A DNA stretch of 64,000 nt from Phlegmacium glaucopus (taxonomy: Eukaryota > Basidiomycota > Agaricomycetes > Agaricales > Cortinariaceae): positions 17,324 to 81,323 of the forward strand of contig MU130557.1 in NCBI GenBank assembly GCA_015039465.1, given 5' to 3'. Under the pieces are notes generated by a model. The model was not told the origin of the DNA, did not search any database, and saw only the letters and a list, made by a program, of their open reading frames with translations. The stretch's first letter is position 1, and every line of letters starts with the position of its first letter. The position numbers were made by a program, and so were the translations under genes. Shown here piece after piece: positions 32,158 to 43,260 of the stretch.

Positions 32158-32557
32158 CTAAAGTGTACACTGTACTGACATATTTTGCAGGATGGTTCAA
32201 CTGGCATAATGCTAACATTCAAATATTCAAGGACTACCTGATTACTCCCCCGGCTCCCAAGGCGTGTCATTCATACACCATCGTTTGGAGCCGCGACATG
32301 GAAATTTTCTTGCCATCGGACCCTGTTTGGACCCCGAGTCCTACACAATCCACATGATTCAATCAAAACACACATGTGTCAATATCAGGAACCGAACAGG
32401 CAAAATTTATGGGCGCTGAACTCAAGTACTTAGAAGGAAAGGAGAGAAAAGGTCATTATTGTCATTGAAAAAAACTACCCCACGTCGTAGCTAGGGGCAC
32501 GGACGCGACTCACTCTAGTCCTCACCACTGACTTGTATCATTCAACCACGTCGAATA

Positions 32558-33411
32558 ATGATCAGATTTCTCTCCTTCATCTCCCTCATCCTCAATATCA
32601 TTGCTTTTGTGCTCCTCCTGTTGGTTAGCTTGTCGGGATTAGTGATCACTGGGATCTACAGTAAGTTTCAAAGTCTCTTTTCGGTTAAATAATCCAAACC
32701 TGACTACTACTGTATCACTATTTAGTCTTGATTTTGCCATATATCACGATAAGCGCCACTGGCCTTGATATCCCGCGATTCTTGCGTATGGGTGTTTTAG
32801 GCTTTTGTCAGACGGTCGATCAGATTTAGTATGTCCTTACGATTAACTTCCCTTGTAGATTTACAGAAAAGGTGTTCTGACTTCTTTCAAGTGCCGATTA
32901 CCTTGAGATTCCTGGTACAACCGCATGTTACGGACCGCATAGAGGTTACACCATTCCACTAGACGTGGTCACAAGCAACGGACTACCGCTAGTCGTTTCT
33001 ACCATGCTGGATCCACAATTAGTTTCGGTTATGATTCTCCACCCCATCAGCGCTGCCCTTGCACTCGTGTGCTCGGTTCTCTCGTTCACAAATCGTAGTC
33101 GACCAATCATGGGAATTGCCCTTTCCTACACCATTTGCAATGGAATCTTAGCGACAGTTGCGTTCGGCATTGATCTGGCTGTGGTTGACATCGCGAAGAG
33201 TAGAATAAATCAGTATCTGGACTCATTTGAAGTGCCGTATCCCGCACCTAGTTCGCCATATTCGGGATCTGGGCCGTGGTTGACCCTGGCAGCTGCGATT
33301 TGCATCTGGGCAGCAGTAGTTGTACAGGTGATAAAGATGTGGAAGTATGGTGGAAATCGCAAGTCCACGGAAGTCGCAGGTCTGTCTAGCTTTCATTCCG
33401 ATTATAAATGA
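32558..33411 (+). CDS. PalI/SUR7-like four-helix membrane protein, paralogue 2
   Basis: Exons 32558-32660, 32726-32828 and 32892-33411, giving 241 residues, with the same exon lengths and phases as paralogue 1. It keeps the four hydrophobic helices and the loop motif TTACYGPHRGYTIPLDVV. Differences cluster in the extracellular-type loops (for example ISATGLDIPRFLRMG against IEAGGVSVPRYLRMG) while helices are almost unchanged. That fits a surface-exposed region evolving faster, though drift cannot be excluded. Confidence 0.85.
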
Positions 33412-34417
33412 TACTTTAACTTCTCTCGCGAACTAGCGAAGATCACTTCTTAGGTTTGTGTACGCGTTCACGGTATATCTACGTCTATCATTACGTTTCA
33501 CTTGCCTCGAAATATCGTCGTATCCTTGGTCTAAACCATGGCATCCTGTTTTGTTCCCTTCTCATCAATTTTTCCCCTATACGAAGGCAATGTCAATATG
33601 ACCAATTTCAAGTTTGGAACATGTCGAGCCTGTATCGCAACTTGCTCTGTTTATGTAGTGATGCAGAGAATTCGGATCTGCCATGCTGAAAGCAATGGCC
33701 CACTCAAACTAGTTCATTTCATTTTATTTCACTTTCACTTTACACACTCGCTCGCCCAGCACGAGCAACTTTCGGAACGGTTTTGCGTCGGACTCAATCA
33801 TCTTGTCAATAAAATCATACGAGATCAATATTCTCCATTTTTATTACGTGAAGTATCCACATTTCCCTCGTATTATTTGAATCCTATTCATTTCGCGTCC
33901 CAGGGACTAATTCTTTTATTCCAAAGACACCAATACCAACTCCTTTGATTCCACAGCGTGAATCACATTGAGAGAAATATAGGAGCCAGATTTGAGTCCA
34001 CGGTTCGACGGGTATCGGTTGATTTTGAGCCAGGATGTTGCGAATGAGTTTGTGCCTTGCAGGGCTATTTATTATAGAGAGAAGGATTTTCCAACATAGG
34101 TGGAGAACTTGAAGGCGTGTGTTACATAGATAATAAAATATTTAAGGTGGAATTATGTCCATATTACAGACGAACGAGTCCTAGAAAAAATAGTTATGAG
34201 CGGTACAGCGCACGCGTCGCGTTAATTAATGTGATTGCTTGGTTGAGTTTGGTCACTCACGTGCGACCGAATTTCGATCTACGGTTCGACCCCTGCAGAC
34301 TAGCACTCGGTTACTTTCCCTTTTCTACCTCGAGATTCTAACAGACTCAATGTACCATCGATAAGCTGTCCGTACTGATCTTCCGTTGATCATATACAGG
34401 CACCAGGCAAGAACGAC
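33412..34417. other. Intergenic with duplicated blocks
   Basis: The region begins with the 3' flank shared by all PalI-like copies. A block at 33985-34202 is repeated at 37497-37700. The last 150 bp is the F-box subfamily A promoter. No independent gene was identified. Confidence 0.5.
33985..34202. repeat. Dispersed direct repeat, copy 1
   Basis: GCCAGATTTGAGTCCACGGT begins a ~200-bp segment that reappears at 37497-37700 with small insertions and substitutions, including GTGGAGAACTTGAAGG and AAAAAATAGTTATGAGC. A minus-strand reading gives a short exon-like peptide, but I recognise no family. Confidence 0.8.
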
Positions 34418-34710
34418 ATGGATTCCCTCGACTCTCATACTAGGCACTGGCTTAAACGGCTTGACCGCGAAAAAATATAGCTTTTTGAACAACCCCTACC
34501 TCATATCGCGGACATTCTCTCACCTAGAATGAGGATATCGTCTATCCCTTTTCAACGCCGCGTTGACATGTAAATGCTTCCTAGATGCAGCACTCAACGC
34601 ATTGTGGGAAAATTTGAATTCTTTAGTACCTCTACTCAGACTCTTACCCGCTCTGTGCAATCGTCCTACACATCTGTATGACCTTATTGTTTTTTGGGTC
34701 CTCACGGTTT
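34418..34710 (+). pseudogene. F-box subfamily A, second truncated copy
   Basis: Starts with the same MDSLDSHT codons as the 45.1-kb gene, but a deletion after the seventh codon shifts the frame. The F-box-like block is recognisable out of frame (CGCCGCGTTGACATG and following). Homology ends near 34705, in the first intron. Confidence 0.75.
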
Positions 34711-34969
34711 TCCGCTAGATATACATTAATGACTACCATGACCTGGAGACGCATAATATCTGGGAACCGAACTAGCCTTCCACATTACGGTGATAATGAT
34801 CAAGTGGCCTGACAGGCAAATCTATTACGTATGGGTTCTGGACTTAAATACTTAGAAGGAAAGGTCATTGTCATTGACAAAAACCACCCCCACCGTCGTA
34901 GCTAGGGGGCACGGACGCGACTCACTCTAGTCCTCACCACTGACTTGTATTATTCAACCACCTCGAATA

Positions 34970-35802
34970 ATGATCAGATTTCTCTCTTTCATCTGCCTCA
35001 TCCTCAATATCATTGCTTTTGTGCTCCTCCTGTTGGTCAGCTTGTCGGGATTAGCTATAACTGGGATCTACAGTAAGTTTCAAAGTCTCTTTGCGGTTAA
35101 TCCAAACCTGACTACTACTGTATAACTATCTAGTCTTGATTTTGCCATATATGACGATAAGCGACAATGGCATTGATATATACAGATATTTGCGTATGGG
35201 TGTTTTAGGCTTTTGTCAGACAGTCGATCCGATTGAGTGTGTCCTTACAATTAAATCAGAAAACGTGTTCTGACTTCTTTTAAAGTGCCAACTACTATGG
35301 AATTCCTGGTACAACCGCATGTTACGGACCGCAAGCAGGTTACACCATTCCACTAGACGTGGTCGAAAACAACGGACTGCCGCTAGTCGTTTCTACCATG
35401 CTGGATCCACTATTAGTTTCGGTTATGGTGATTCACCCCATCAGCGCTGCCCTTGCACTCGTGTGCTCGGTTCTCTCGTTCATAAATATCAATCGACCAG
35501 TCATGGGAGTCGCCCTTTTCTACACCATTTGCAATGGAATTTTGACGACAGTCGCGTTCGGCGTTGATCTGGCTGTGGTTAACATCGCGAAGAGTAGAAT
35601 GGATCAGTATCTGGAATCTCCAGTGCCGTATCCCGCACCTAGTCCGGTATTTTCAGGAGCCGGGTCGTGGTTGACCCTGGCAGCTGCGATTTGCATCTGG
35701 GCGGCAGTGTTTGTACAGGTGATAAAGATGTGGAAGTATGGTGGAAATCGCAAGCCCACGGAAGTTGCAGGCCAGTCTGGCATTCATTCCAATCATAAAT
35801 GA
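34970..35802 (+). CDS. PalI/SUR7-like four-helix membrane protein, paralogue 3
   Basis: Exons 34970-35072, 35134-35236 and 35286-35802, giving 240 residues. The second intron is shorter than in the paralogues and starts GTGTGT. The loop reads ANYYGIPGTTACYGPQAGYT, and the four helices are conserved. It lies 1.5 kb after paralogue 2 with a broken F-box copy between them, so duplication involved a unit larger than one gene. A role at the plasma membrane is inferred from the family only. Confidence 0.85.
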
Positions 35803-36314
35803 TACTTTAACTTTCCTCGCGAACTACTAGTAGCGAAGATCACTTCTTAGGTTTGCATACGCGTTCACGGTATATCTATGTCTATCGTTACGTTGCACTT
35901 GCCTCAAAATATCGTCGTATCCTTGGTCTAATTCATGGCATCCTGTTTTGTTCCCTTCTCATCAATTTTTCTCCTATCTGTTTGATTTTATCGAAAAATA
36001 TGCTCCAGGTTCACGACCTTGACTGCACCGTGTACGGGTAACCTTTCAAAATGTATTTCAATATGTCCTACATACCGCTTACAAGTCTGCTTTGCTGTGG
36101 CTTGACAAGCGCTTCCAATGTCTGTTTCCTTGATGAATGGATACCAAGATAATGGAAGATTCTACTAGTATCAGTTCACTTCCCTATCTCTTCATATTTA
36201 TAACAAGGACACTTTCTTCATCCGCCGACAGCGAAGACCGTTTTTCTTTATATATAATCTCTTGTCGTTAAAAAATGGTCCGTCTGGGATATTAACCAGA
36301 TCTAAAAGAGATAT

Positions 36315-37304
36315 CTAACCATTACTAAGGAAGATGGTAAGATACACGGAGGAAGAGAGTGAAAGACGAACATACGCGGATAAGATCAGAGCGACAGATA
36401 ACATCGACGCGCAGAAAAAGAGGGGACATGCCATGAAGGGATTAGATAAGATAAGCATGAGTGTCGTTGTGGGTGGCAGCTCATGGGTATGTCGAAAGGT
36501 AGACCATAGAGAACGGACAATAGAACCCAGCGATGGTATCCGATTGCCGGTGACTGAAGAACAAGTCAACAAAGCAATAGATGAACCGAACGATACGTAC
36601 CATTCACAATTGTAGTGTTATTTTCGTAGACAATTGGCGGTTCCAAGAAGTAAAATGAAAATGACCAAGATCATGAAGATCGGAAAATCAATGCTAATGA
36701 ACAAATACAGTCAGATAGACCATGTTTATGGCTAATTTTAACGCACCCCAAACCCTCGATTCCATCGCGCTGACGATGATGATGACCCTCTCCCGAACTA
36801 AGCAGAAGATGGGGTCTCTTTACAGACATACACCGAAGAAAACATCATACTTTCTCTCTCCTCCGTAAAACTTACATTCGAAGAGCGAGATGCCAGCCAA
36901 CCCGGAATTACTTTGGTCAGAGCTACCCCGAACGAATCAAACACAACCCAATAACCCAATCCTGTACATGATATGGAGCCAACTTGCTGTCCGCTCAGCC
37001 ACAACCATGCACCAAGCACGAATTGAATCGAGGAGACGGCCGCGGCGCCGTACGAAATTTGCCCTAGCTCTACGTCACGATATTGTTCGACGTTAGCATG
37101 GCTACTATTTGGAATGGGGACATTAAATCCAGATTTTGAAGGGACAGCTGAAGCAGGGAAAGCGGACATGGGACCCCGTGGTGACGGAGGTATCGGCGTA
37201 GGTTGTCTATGCAGCTCTTCTTCGTGATTTAATGGAGGACCACCGCCAGGTTCCAAAAAAAGAGAAAAAATTGTGAGAAGGGGAATGTTTGTGATGGTGT
37301 CCAC
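36315..37304 (-). pseudogene. Cation diffusion facilitator (Zn transporter, MSC2/ZRG17-like) pseudogene
   Basis: The minus strand reads an N-terminal cytosolic part, then QFVLGAWLWLSGQQVGS and GLGYWVVFDSFGVAL followed by KVIPGWL, the first helices of fungal CDF transporters. The next part is shortened (FTEERESMMFSSVYVCKET), so the usual histidine/metal-site helices between are missing. A one-base shift near 36815 follows, then a His-rich segment, FPIFMILVIFILLLG, and SVTGNRIPSLGSIVRSLWS followed by LILSNPFMACPLFF. The order matches one gene, but the internal deletion, frameshift and later stop make it non-functional. Intact relatives move zinc into the secretory pathway. Confidence 0.72.
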
Positions 37305-38830
37305 GTCTTGGAGCGGAGGATGAAGAGGAATTGACGAAGTGTGGTGCGGTCATTAATTCTGGAGTGAGCCCTTGTGTTGATGGCGGCCATGCGCCGAATG
37401 TGCCCTGTTCTAAGAGCGTTAGTGGTTGATGTGCACTGCGCGATCCCGGAAGGCTAGTAGAGCCCCGCAGACGGTATCAGGGGCGTCTCCACAATAGAGC
37501 CAGATTTGAGTCCACGGTTCGACGGGTATCGCCGCGGTTGATTTTGAGCCAAGATGTTGCGAATGAGTTTGGAATGAGTTTGTGCCCTGCAGAGAGAAGG
37601 TTGTTCCAACATGGGTGGAGAACTTGAAGGAGTGTGTTATATAGATAATAAAGAATTTAAGGACGAACGAGTCCAAGAAAAAATAGTTATGAGCATTGAG
37701 GATCGAACTCATGGGCAATGACCGCTTCGACGACTTTGATATTGTTTCATTTCTATGGCAGAGTATCATTTTGAAATGAAAGGCAAATGGAAGGCAAATG
37801 ACTAAAATTGAATCGAGAGGACAAGCCCGAGCGAAACAAAGGAATGTTTGTTTACTTACCATCGACCTCTGGCCTTGATTCAGAACTCAAGGCCCTAATG
37901 ATTCCACATTTAATGTCAGGACGCGAGGGGATATCATGTTTGACACACGAATCGTCGGAATGGGTCCATATGACAGAGCTGAAACCGAACGAGATGACTG
38001 GATATCAATGAATGATAAGTGAGAAAGAGGCATTCAGACTACTTACTTGGCGTGCCCCCGCTGCGCCATTCAAGCATTTGCTCTATACCTACGTTCTAGA
38101 TCCATAACGATGGGCACCAACTGGCTAGAGTCCACATGTCGCCCACTCGTCGTGTGTGAAAACAACGAGATTTGTCGCTGTGTGTTCAGTGGGCAATCGG
38201 TCTCTCTCCTGCCTTCATCGTCTCCTACTTGTTTTCCTTCGTCATCGGCTTACGATGACCTCAACGCCCGCTCTATGATCGTTGATGGCGCTCTCGAACC
38301 GAACAATGAAAGCTAAGGCGTCGAACTCGCCTCAAATCCTGACTTTTGGATTGGACATGATAAACACTTACCGCGATCAATTTCCCTATTTGCTATGTAG
38401 ACGCGGACTAACTCGTCTCTTTGCGATGGATTCGAAGAATGAAGTCCAATTCAATCGTTGATATCATGACTAGACAATGACACAGTTGTTGAAGGATGAA
38501 GGGGTGGACCTGGTAAACGATAAGTGAGCTGCTGGCTTGTCTTGTCTTTTTGTCATCGTCACCTCCATCAGCCATAAAACCCGGCTTTCTCTATCTTTTT
38601 GGTCTATCCAGAAAAATGTTCAAGGTCGCGCCTACAATTAACTAATAGGATTTAGAATCTATGATAAATCTGAGTCGCGAATGAGGTTGAACAAATATGT
38701 TGGCTGTGGCCAATTTGCCAGAGGATAACCGTTGTTGGAAGGACTTCTGGCCAAGTCTTTCCCACGCTTGATAGTTTTAATGTGTTTATGTGCCATATCC
38801 ACAAGATCTAGTGCTAGCTGTTCTATGTGA
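37305..38830. other. No recognised gene
   Basis: It contains copy 2 of the dispersed repeat (37497-37700) and several unconserved frames (37419-37862 on the minus strand, 37808-38316 on the plus strand). Near 38620-38730 a block with CGAATGAGGTTGAACAAATA is repeated at 44865-44930. I cannot assign a function to any of the frames. Confidence 0.4.
37497..37700. repeat. Dispersed direct repeat, copy 2
   Basis: Partner of 33985-34202. Identity is broken by a 5-bp insertion (CCGCG) and small indels. Confidence 0.8.
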
Positions 38831-40073
38831 TCATCTATCTACTATCTGGATATCATCACGTAGTCGAACGCCAATATCACTGTCTCTATTTAAAGTATTG
38901 ACATCTCCCGTTTCCAGTATTGAATTTGGATTTTTAGCCACAAAACACAGAGTTCCGAGAGTAGATATCGATTCTGTCATGGATTCCTTGTCGTGGAACG
39001 ATAATCCCATTGAGACCCGCACCAGGATGATTGTAGGTGTTATACCCTAGACAGGACCATGTTGTCAGTAAATCAGTAAAATAAGAAATAGCATTGACTG
39101 ATGTTGTAATCACGTTGAGCATTTGGTGGATAAAAACGATGATAAGAAGGGCGTTTTCGCCAGCGTTCATCGTGTCAAAAAAGGTAAATACGACCCGAGC
39201 CAGTTGGATAGAAAATAATATCATGCCAGATTCAATTAGTATGAATATGACAGTCCGAATTTTGCTCCCCCCAGTAACGCCCAAAACTTGATCGTCCAAG
39301 GTGGATTTGGCTTCACGGTACACATTGAAGATCTTGGAGACAATTAAGCCTGTTACCAGAGCGTTCACAATCATGGACATGGTGACTCCTGCCACACCCA
39401 GCCAAATCCCCCAGCGAGGTTCCACAAGTTGGTCTGAGAGAATGTACAATGAGTTGACATTCACTAGCCACATAACTAGAGGAAATAAATTGAAATTAGT
39501 CAGTCGAATAAGATAGATTGACTGACCTAGGAATAAAAATGCTAAGATTGAAGGGACGATCACGACACGGATATTGCAACCCCACACAATCCAGCAACGG
39601 TAGATCTTTAATATTTGCATTAATAAAATAAATGATAGGTATAGTAGCTTATACATACTAGGATGGATTGAGCTATGAAGTCACAGCAACCAGCTAGTAT
39701 GCCTTGAACAAAAGATATGTGGAGCAACGCCGTTGGATTCTGCAAAACAAAAAGCATCAAAAAAGATGGTCATTGTTACTGATGAAATTGTTACCAACTC
39801 CATATATGGAAAATGTTATATCAAGTACAACAATAACGACAGATAGAGCATATAGAGCACACACAGCATAGAAAATGATATTTTTTGTCTTGTTCATGCC
39901 TTTTTTCAATGCCCAATGGTCTTGGAAATACATGATGAATATGCCAGAATAGAGTCCTGGAACAGGTTAATATTATGCTGCTTTAACAGAGGCCGTAGAA
40001 AATATATCTTACCATAGAGAAAGCACTCGATAAATAGTCCAATGAAGAAAAAGTCTTCAGTAGTAAGCTCCAT
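38831..40073 (-). CDS. Uncharacterised seven-helix membrane protein, basidiomycete-specific type
   Basis: Six exons: 40073-40013, 39956-39799, 39739-39659, 39605-39527, 39475-39114 and 39046-38831, giving 318 residues. The junction phases all agree. The protein starts MELTTEDFFFIGLFIE and has about seven hydrophobic helices. Landmarks are GCCDFIAQSIL, IYRCWIVWG, the helix ESGMILFSIQLARVVF and the C-terminal RVSMGLSFHDKESMTES. This is the layout of a large family of mushroom membrane proteins with no known function that is sometimes compared with GPCRs. I know no ligand or partner. A TATA box lies 38 bp upstream of the ATG. Confidence 0.85.
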
Positions 40074-40110
40074 GAGGTCGTGTCTGTTTTAATCACCTAT
40101 TGCATCTTGC

Positions 40111-40118
40111 TTTATATA
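40111..40118 (-). promoter_or_regulatory. TATA box of the seven-helix gene
   Basis: TATATAAA on the minus strand, 38 bp before the ATG at 40073. The identical context (CTTTATATAAGAGTCTAGCATC) lies at the start of the broken copy, near 43299. Confidence 0.6.
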
Positions 40119-41449
40119 AGAGTCTAGCATCAATATCAAATACAGTGACTCAAATATTGAAACTTGACGTTCGTGATGATCTTAAGCTGTCATAATGATT
40201 TTCGATCAGATAGGACACCGCCCTGCTAAGTAGTCTGACTGTCTGATCATTGCAATCTGTCACCAAAAAGATGATCATAGTGATTATCATATTGATCAAA
40301 TTCACGGTGTAGCTATACTAGTCCGACGGCAAGTGAGTTACTGGCTTCCAGTTTTTGACATAAACTCACCCCTGTTATATTCGAACGCCAAGCTACAACT
40401 CGAATCACAAAAACGACAGATTCAAGGAACGGAACCTATAAATCATTCGTTGACACTGCTGGAGGAGTGATGCCCAAGTGTACCTTGATGTAGTCTCGTA
40501 CCAAGATCGTCCACCTTGTGGACTCAACCTTGATGAACCTTTGGATGTCATGTTGTTGATATAGTAACCAGACGACGACACGGTTTCATCGGATCTAGTG
40601 AGTTATTGACTTCTTTTCTTTTCTTTTCTTCGACGTGATTGGTACGAGACTAGATTCTAACAACTTTCCTCCTCCTCATCAGCTCACACCCATTCAATGG
40701 ATTTGAACAACATCAAATCTATGATAGGTTTGACATGTCACTAGTCACTGTTCTGATGATTATTTAACACCGGACTAACACTACCATCTCGACCCCATCA
40801 AGAAGATGAACCATGCTGAATAGATGCTGCAGATAACGAGATAAGGTTGTTATCCATTGTGACCAGCCTGAGCAGTGATCAACGACAGAGATTCATAGTG
40901 AGATCAAGGACCAAGCAATTGAATATATTTCAGGCGATCACACGGCAATCCTCGGCAATCTCTCTCAATTGTCCTTGGTTCGGTACAAGCCGTCTTCTCT
41001 GCCGGTGAATGTTTGCTACGCAAATAAAGCCTTTTCTGGTAACTATTTCATGTTCCGCTTGCGAAGGTGTCCGGTTCCCGGACCGGAGCAAGGGCTTGCA
41101 ACTCTTCCTACTGATCCTTCCGATGTGTTCTCTCACGCTTATGAAAGCTTATCAGGCCACGGTGCCAATCATACTCCCATCGCCAAACAATCTCTTTTGA
41201 TGGTCTGCAATTATCCTTCCAAGTTCCAATATATTCTCTCGCGCTTACGGAATATGAAAGCTTATCAGGCTCACGCTGCCAATCATACTCCCATCGCCAA
41301 CACGGAACCCCATCCTCATTGACCCACCCATATGCATGGACGATCGGTCTCTGACCCTCTGACCCTTCCCGGATACTCCAGTATCAGTCCAGACTTGAAC
41401 TTAATACTAAAGGCTTAGGTCCAATGATGTCGCTCGCATCTGCAATGCT
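40119..41449. other. Duplicated upstream region, no gene seen
   Basis: The first 600 bp are homologous to 43300-44110 (shared words include AGTCTAGCATC, TTTTTGACATAAACTCACC and TTCAATGGATT). A small direct repeat occurs at 41125-41300 (TATGAAAGCTTATCAGGC...CCAATCATACTCCCATCGCC twice). Short frames here are not convincing. Confidence 0.5.
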
Positions 41450-42685
41450 GTTTCACGAGGCGTTCTCATTCCAAAATTTACGGTCCCCGTTGAGGGTGTA
41501 GTCATGGTTCAACTCAAGGACGTCATCAATACCATGGTATATTCCTTATTGTTTTCATTTATCCATGTCCTAAATAATTTCTAGATGTACGAATTAGGAC
41601 AATCTACAAAGGAAGTCACTCGTGTATCTCAAGAAGTCAAAACTGAAGGGTACCCATCGATCGATCACGACATCTGGCTTATCTCACTGAACAGAAAACT
41701 TGGCGGACAAGCTCTCGTTCTGGACATTGAAGGCACATGACGATAATTGACAGCAGTAGTCAACAATTGGCAGCGAATTTAACATCTCTAGTTCGCAGCT
41801 TACTCGTTATACATATATACTGGCCGCTAACCATTTTATTGTTCACTAGGTACGATCTATAGCGAAAGTGACCAAGGTAGTCTCACTGGGAGATCTCAGT
41901 AAAAAAATTGAAGTGGATGCTCGTGTTGGTGAAATTCTGGATCTCGGGGAATACTGTCCATGGAATGGTGGTTAGGTTCGCTGTGCTCATATTTTCTCCG
42001 GACGCGGACTGATTGCTTTTTCAGGTTACGAGTGCTGGCGCGGAAGTCACTCGAGTCACTTTAGAAGTCGGAAGTCAAGGCAAACTAGTAAGAGGTCAAG
42101 TACATGTACTGGACGTGGAAGGAGCGCGGTTGAATTTGGTTTGGAATGTATGTATTTGTGTTTTGCATGACGGTCTTGATGAAAATCGAATGTGTTCCTC
42201 TCAGATCAAGTATGGTCAATTGCAGTTGTCACGACCGCCGTCATTAGGGGTGATTTGACCCAGAAGATCGAGATATCCATCGAAGGTGAAATGTCGACAT
42301 TGAAAGGTATTTTTTCTTCTTAACTGGATTATGGACTCCACAGAATCTCAACGTATTGATTGACACATCCGATAGGACTAATATGCAAATGATTTGGCTG
42401 ATATTCCAACTATCATGCTTTGTAGGAACTGTCAATCCCATGGTGGACCAGTTGTCAGCATTTACTTCTGAAGTGACGAGCGCGGCTTTGGAAGTCGGAA
42501 CGCAGGGTATATTGGGAGGTCAAGCCAGAGTCGAAGGTGTGCAGGGAACCTGACCAGGAATGTCAGCGTAGACGGATAATATCAACGTGATGGCTAACAA
42601 CGTATGATTATCTCCGTTTGTTAGTAAAAGGCCGATTTACATTATTTTTTTCAGTTGACGCTACAAGGGCGAACCATAGCCGTTT
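41450..42685 (+). pseudogene. HAMP-repeat fragment of a group III (Nik1-type) hybrid histidine kinase
   Basis: In order the plus strand encodes VEGVVMVQLKDVINTM, STKEVTRVSQEVKTEG, KLGGQALVLDIEGT, RSIAKVTKVVSLGDLSKKIE followed by [77 protein letters not shown] and VMANN. This is the tandem HAMP array of Nik1/Os-1 kinases, which report osmotic stress to the HOG pathway and are the target of fludioxonil-type action. The pieces are split by probable introns, stops and frameshifts, and no histidine kinase or receiver domain follows. At about 42685 the sequence changes abruptly to the broken seven-helix gene. It is a partial, dead copy; the functional gene must be elsewhere. Confidence 0.85.
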
Positions 42686-43260
42686 GGTCATCCGAGGCGG
42701 GTTTGACTTCACGACACAGATCCTCAACACGATTAAGCCTGTCACCAGCGCAAGGCTTCACAGTCATGGACATGGCCAGACTTGCCACAGCCAGCCGAAT
42801 CCCCCAGCGACGTTCCACCACTTGGTCTGTACTGTGAGCCGGTACCTGCTAACCACATAGCTAGAGAAATTAGTTAGTCAAATAAGATAGGCTGACTGAC
42901 CTAAGAATACAAAAGCTAAGATTGAAGGAATGATCACGACACAACCCCACACAATCCAGCAACGGTAGATCTTTAAGATTTGCATGAATAAAATAAATGA
43001 CATGCATAGTAGTTAATACATACTAGGGTAGATTGAGCTATGAAATCGCAGCAACCAAATACTGTGCTTTGAATAATAGCTATGTCGAGGGTTGCCGTTG
43101 GATTCTGAAAAAGAGAAAGCATAAAAAAAAGATGGTTATTGTTACCGGTGAAATTGTTACTAACTGAAACTATGGAAAATGTTATATCAAACACAACGTT
43201 GACAACAGATAGACCAAAAAGAGCACACAGAACATAGACTTAGCTTTATGACTTCGTGTC
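42686..43260 (-). pseudogene. Broken copy of the seven-helix membrane gene
   Basis: The plus-strand text CACGATTAAGCCTGTCACCAG and the GCCGAATCCCCCAGCGACGTTCC region match exon 5 of the 38.8-40.1 kb gene. Exon 4 (GATCACGACACAACCC...CCAGCAACGG) and exon 3 (GGCTGCGATTTC-like CCDFIAQS) follow in order to the promoter near 43300. Exon 6 and most of exon 5 are absent, and the coding parts carry small deletions. The intron donor before NPTA is GTTAGT here and GTTGGT in the intact gene. Confidence 0.8.

Noticed and set aside
36334..36615. Plus-strand 93-codon ORF
   Set aside because: It lies antisense to the recognisable CDF pseudogene segment SVTGNRIPSLGS and has no domain of its own.
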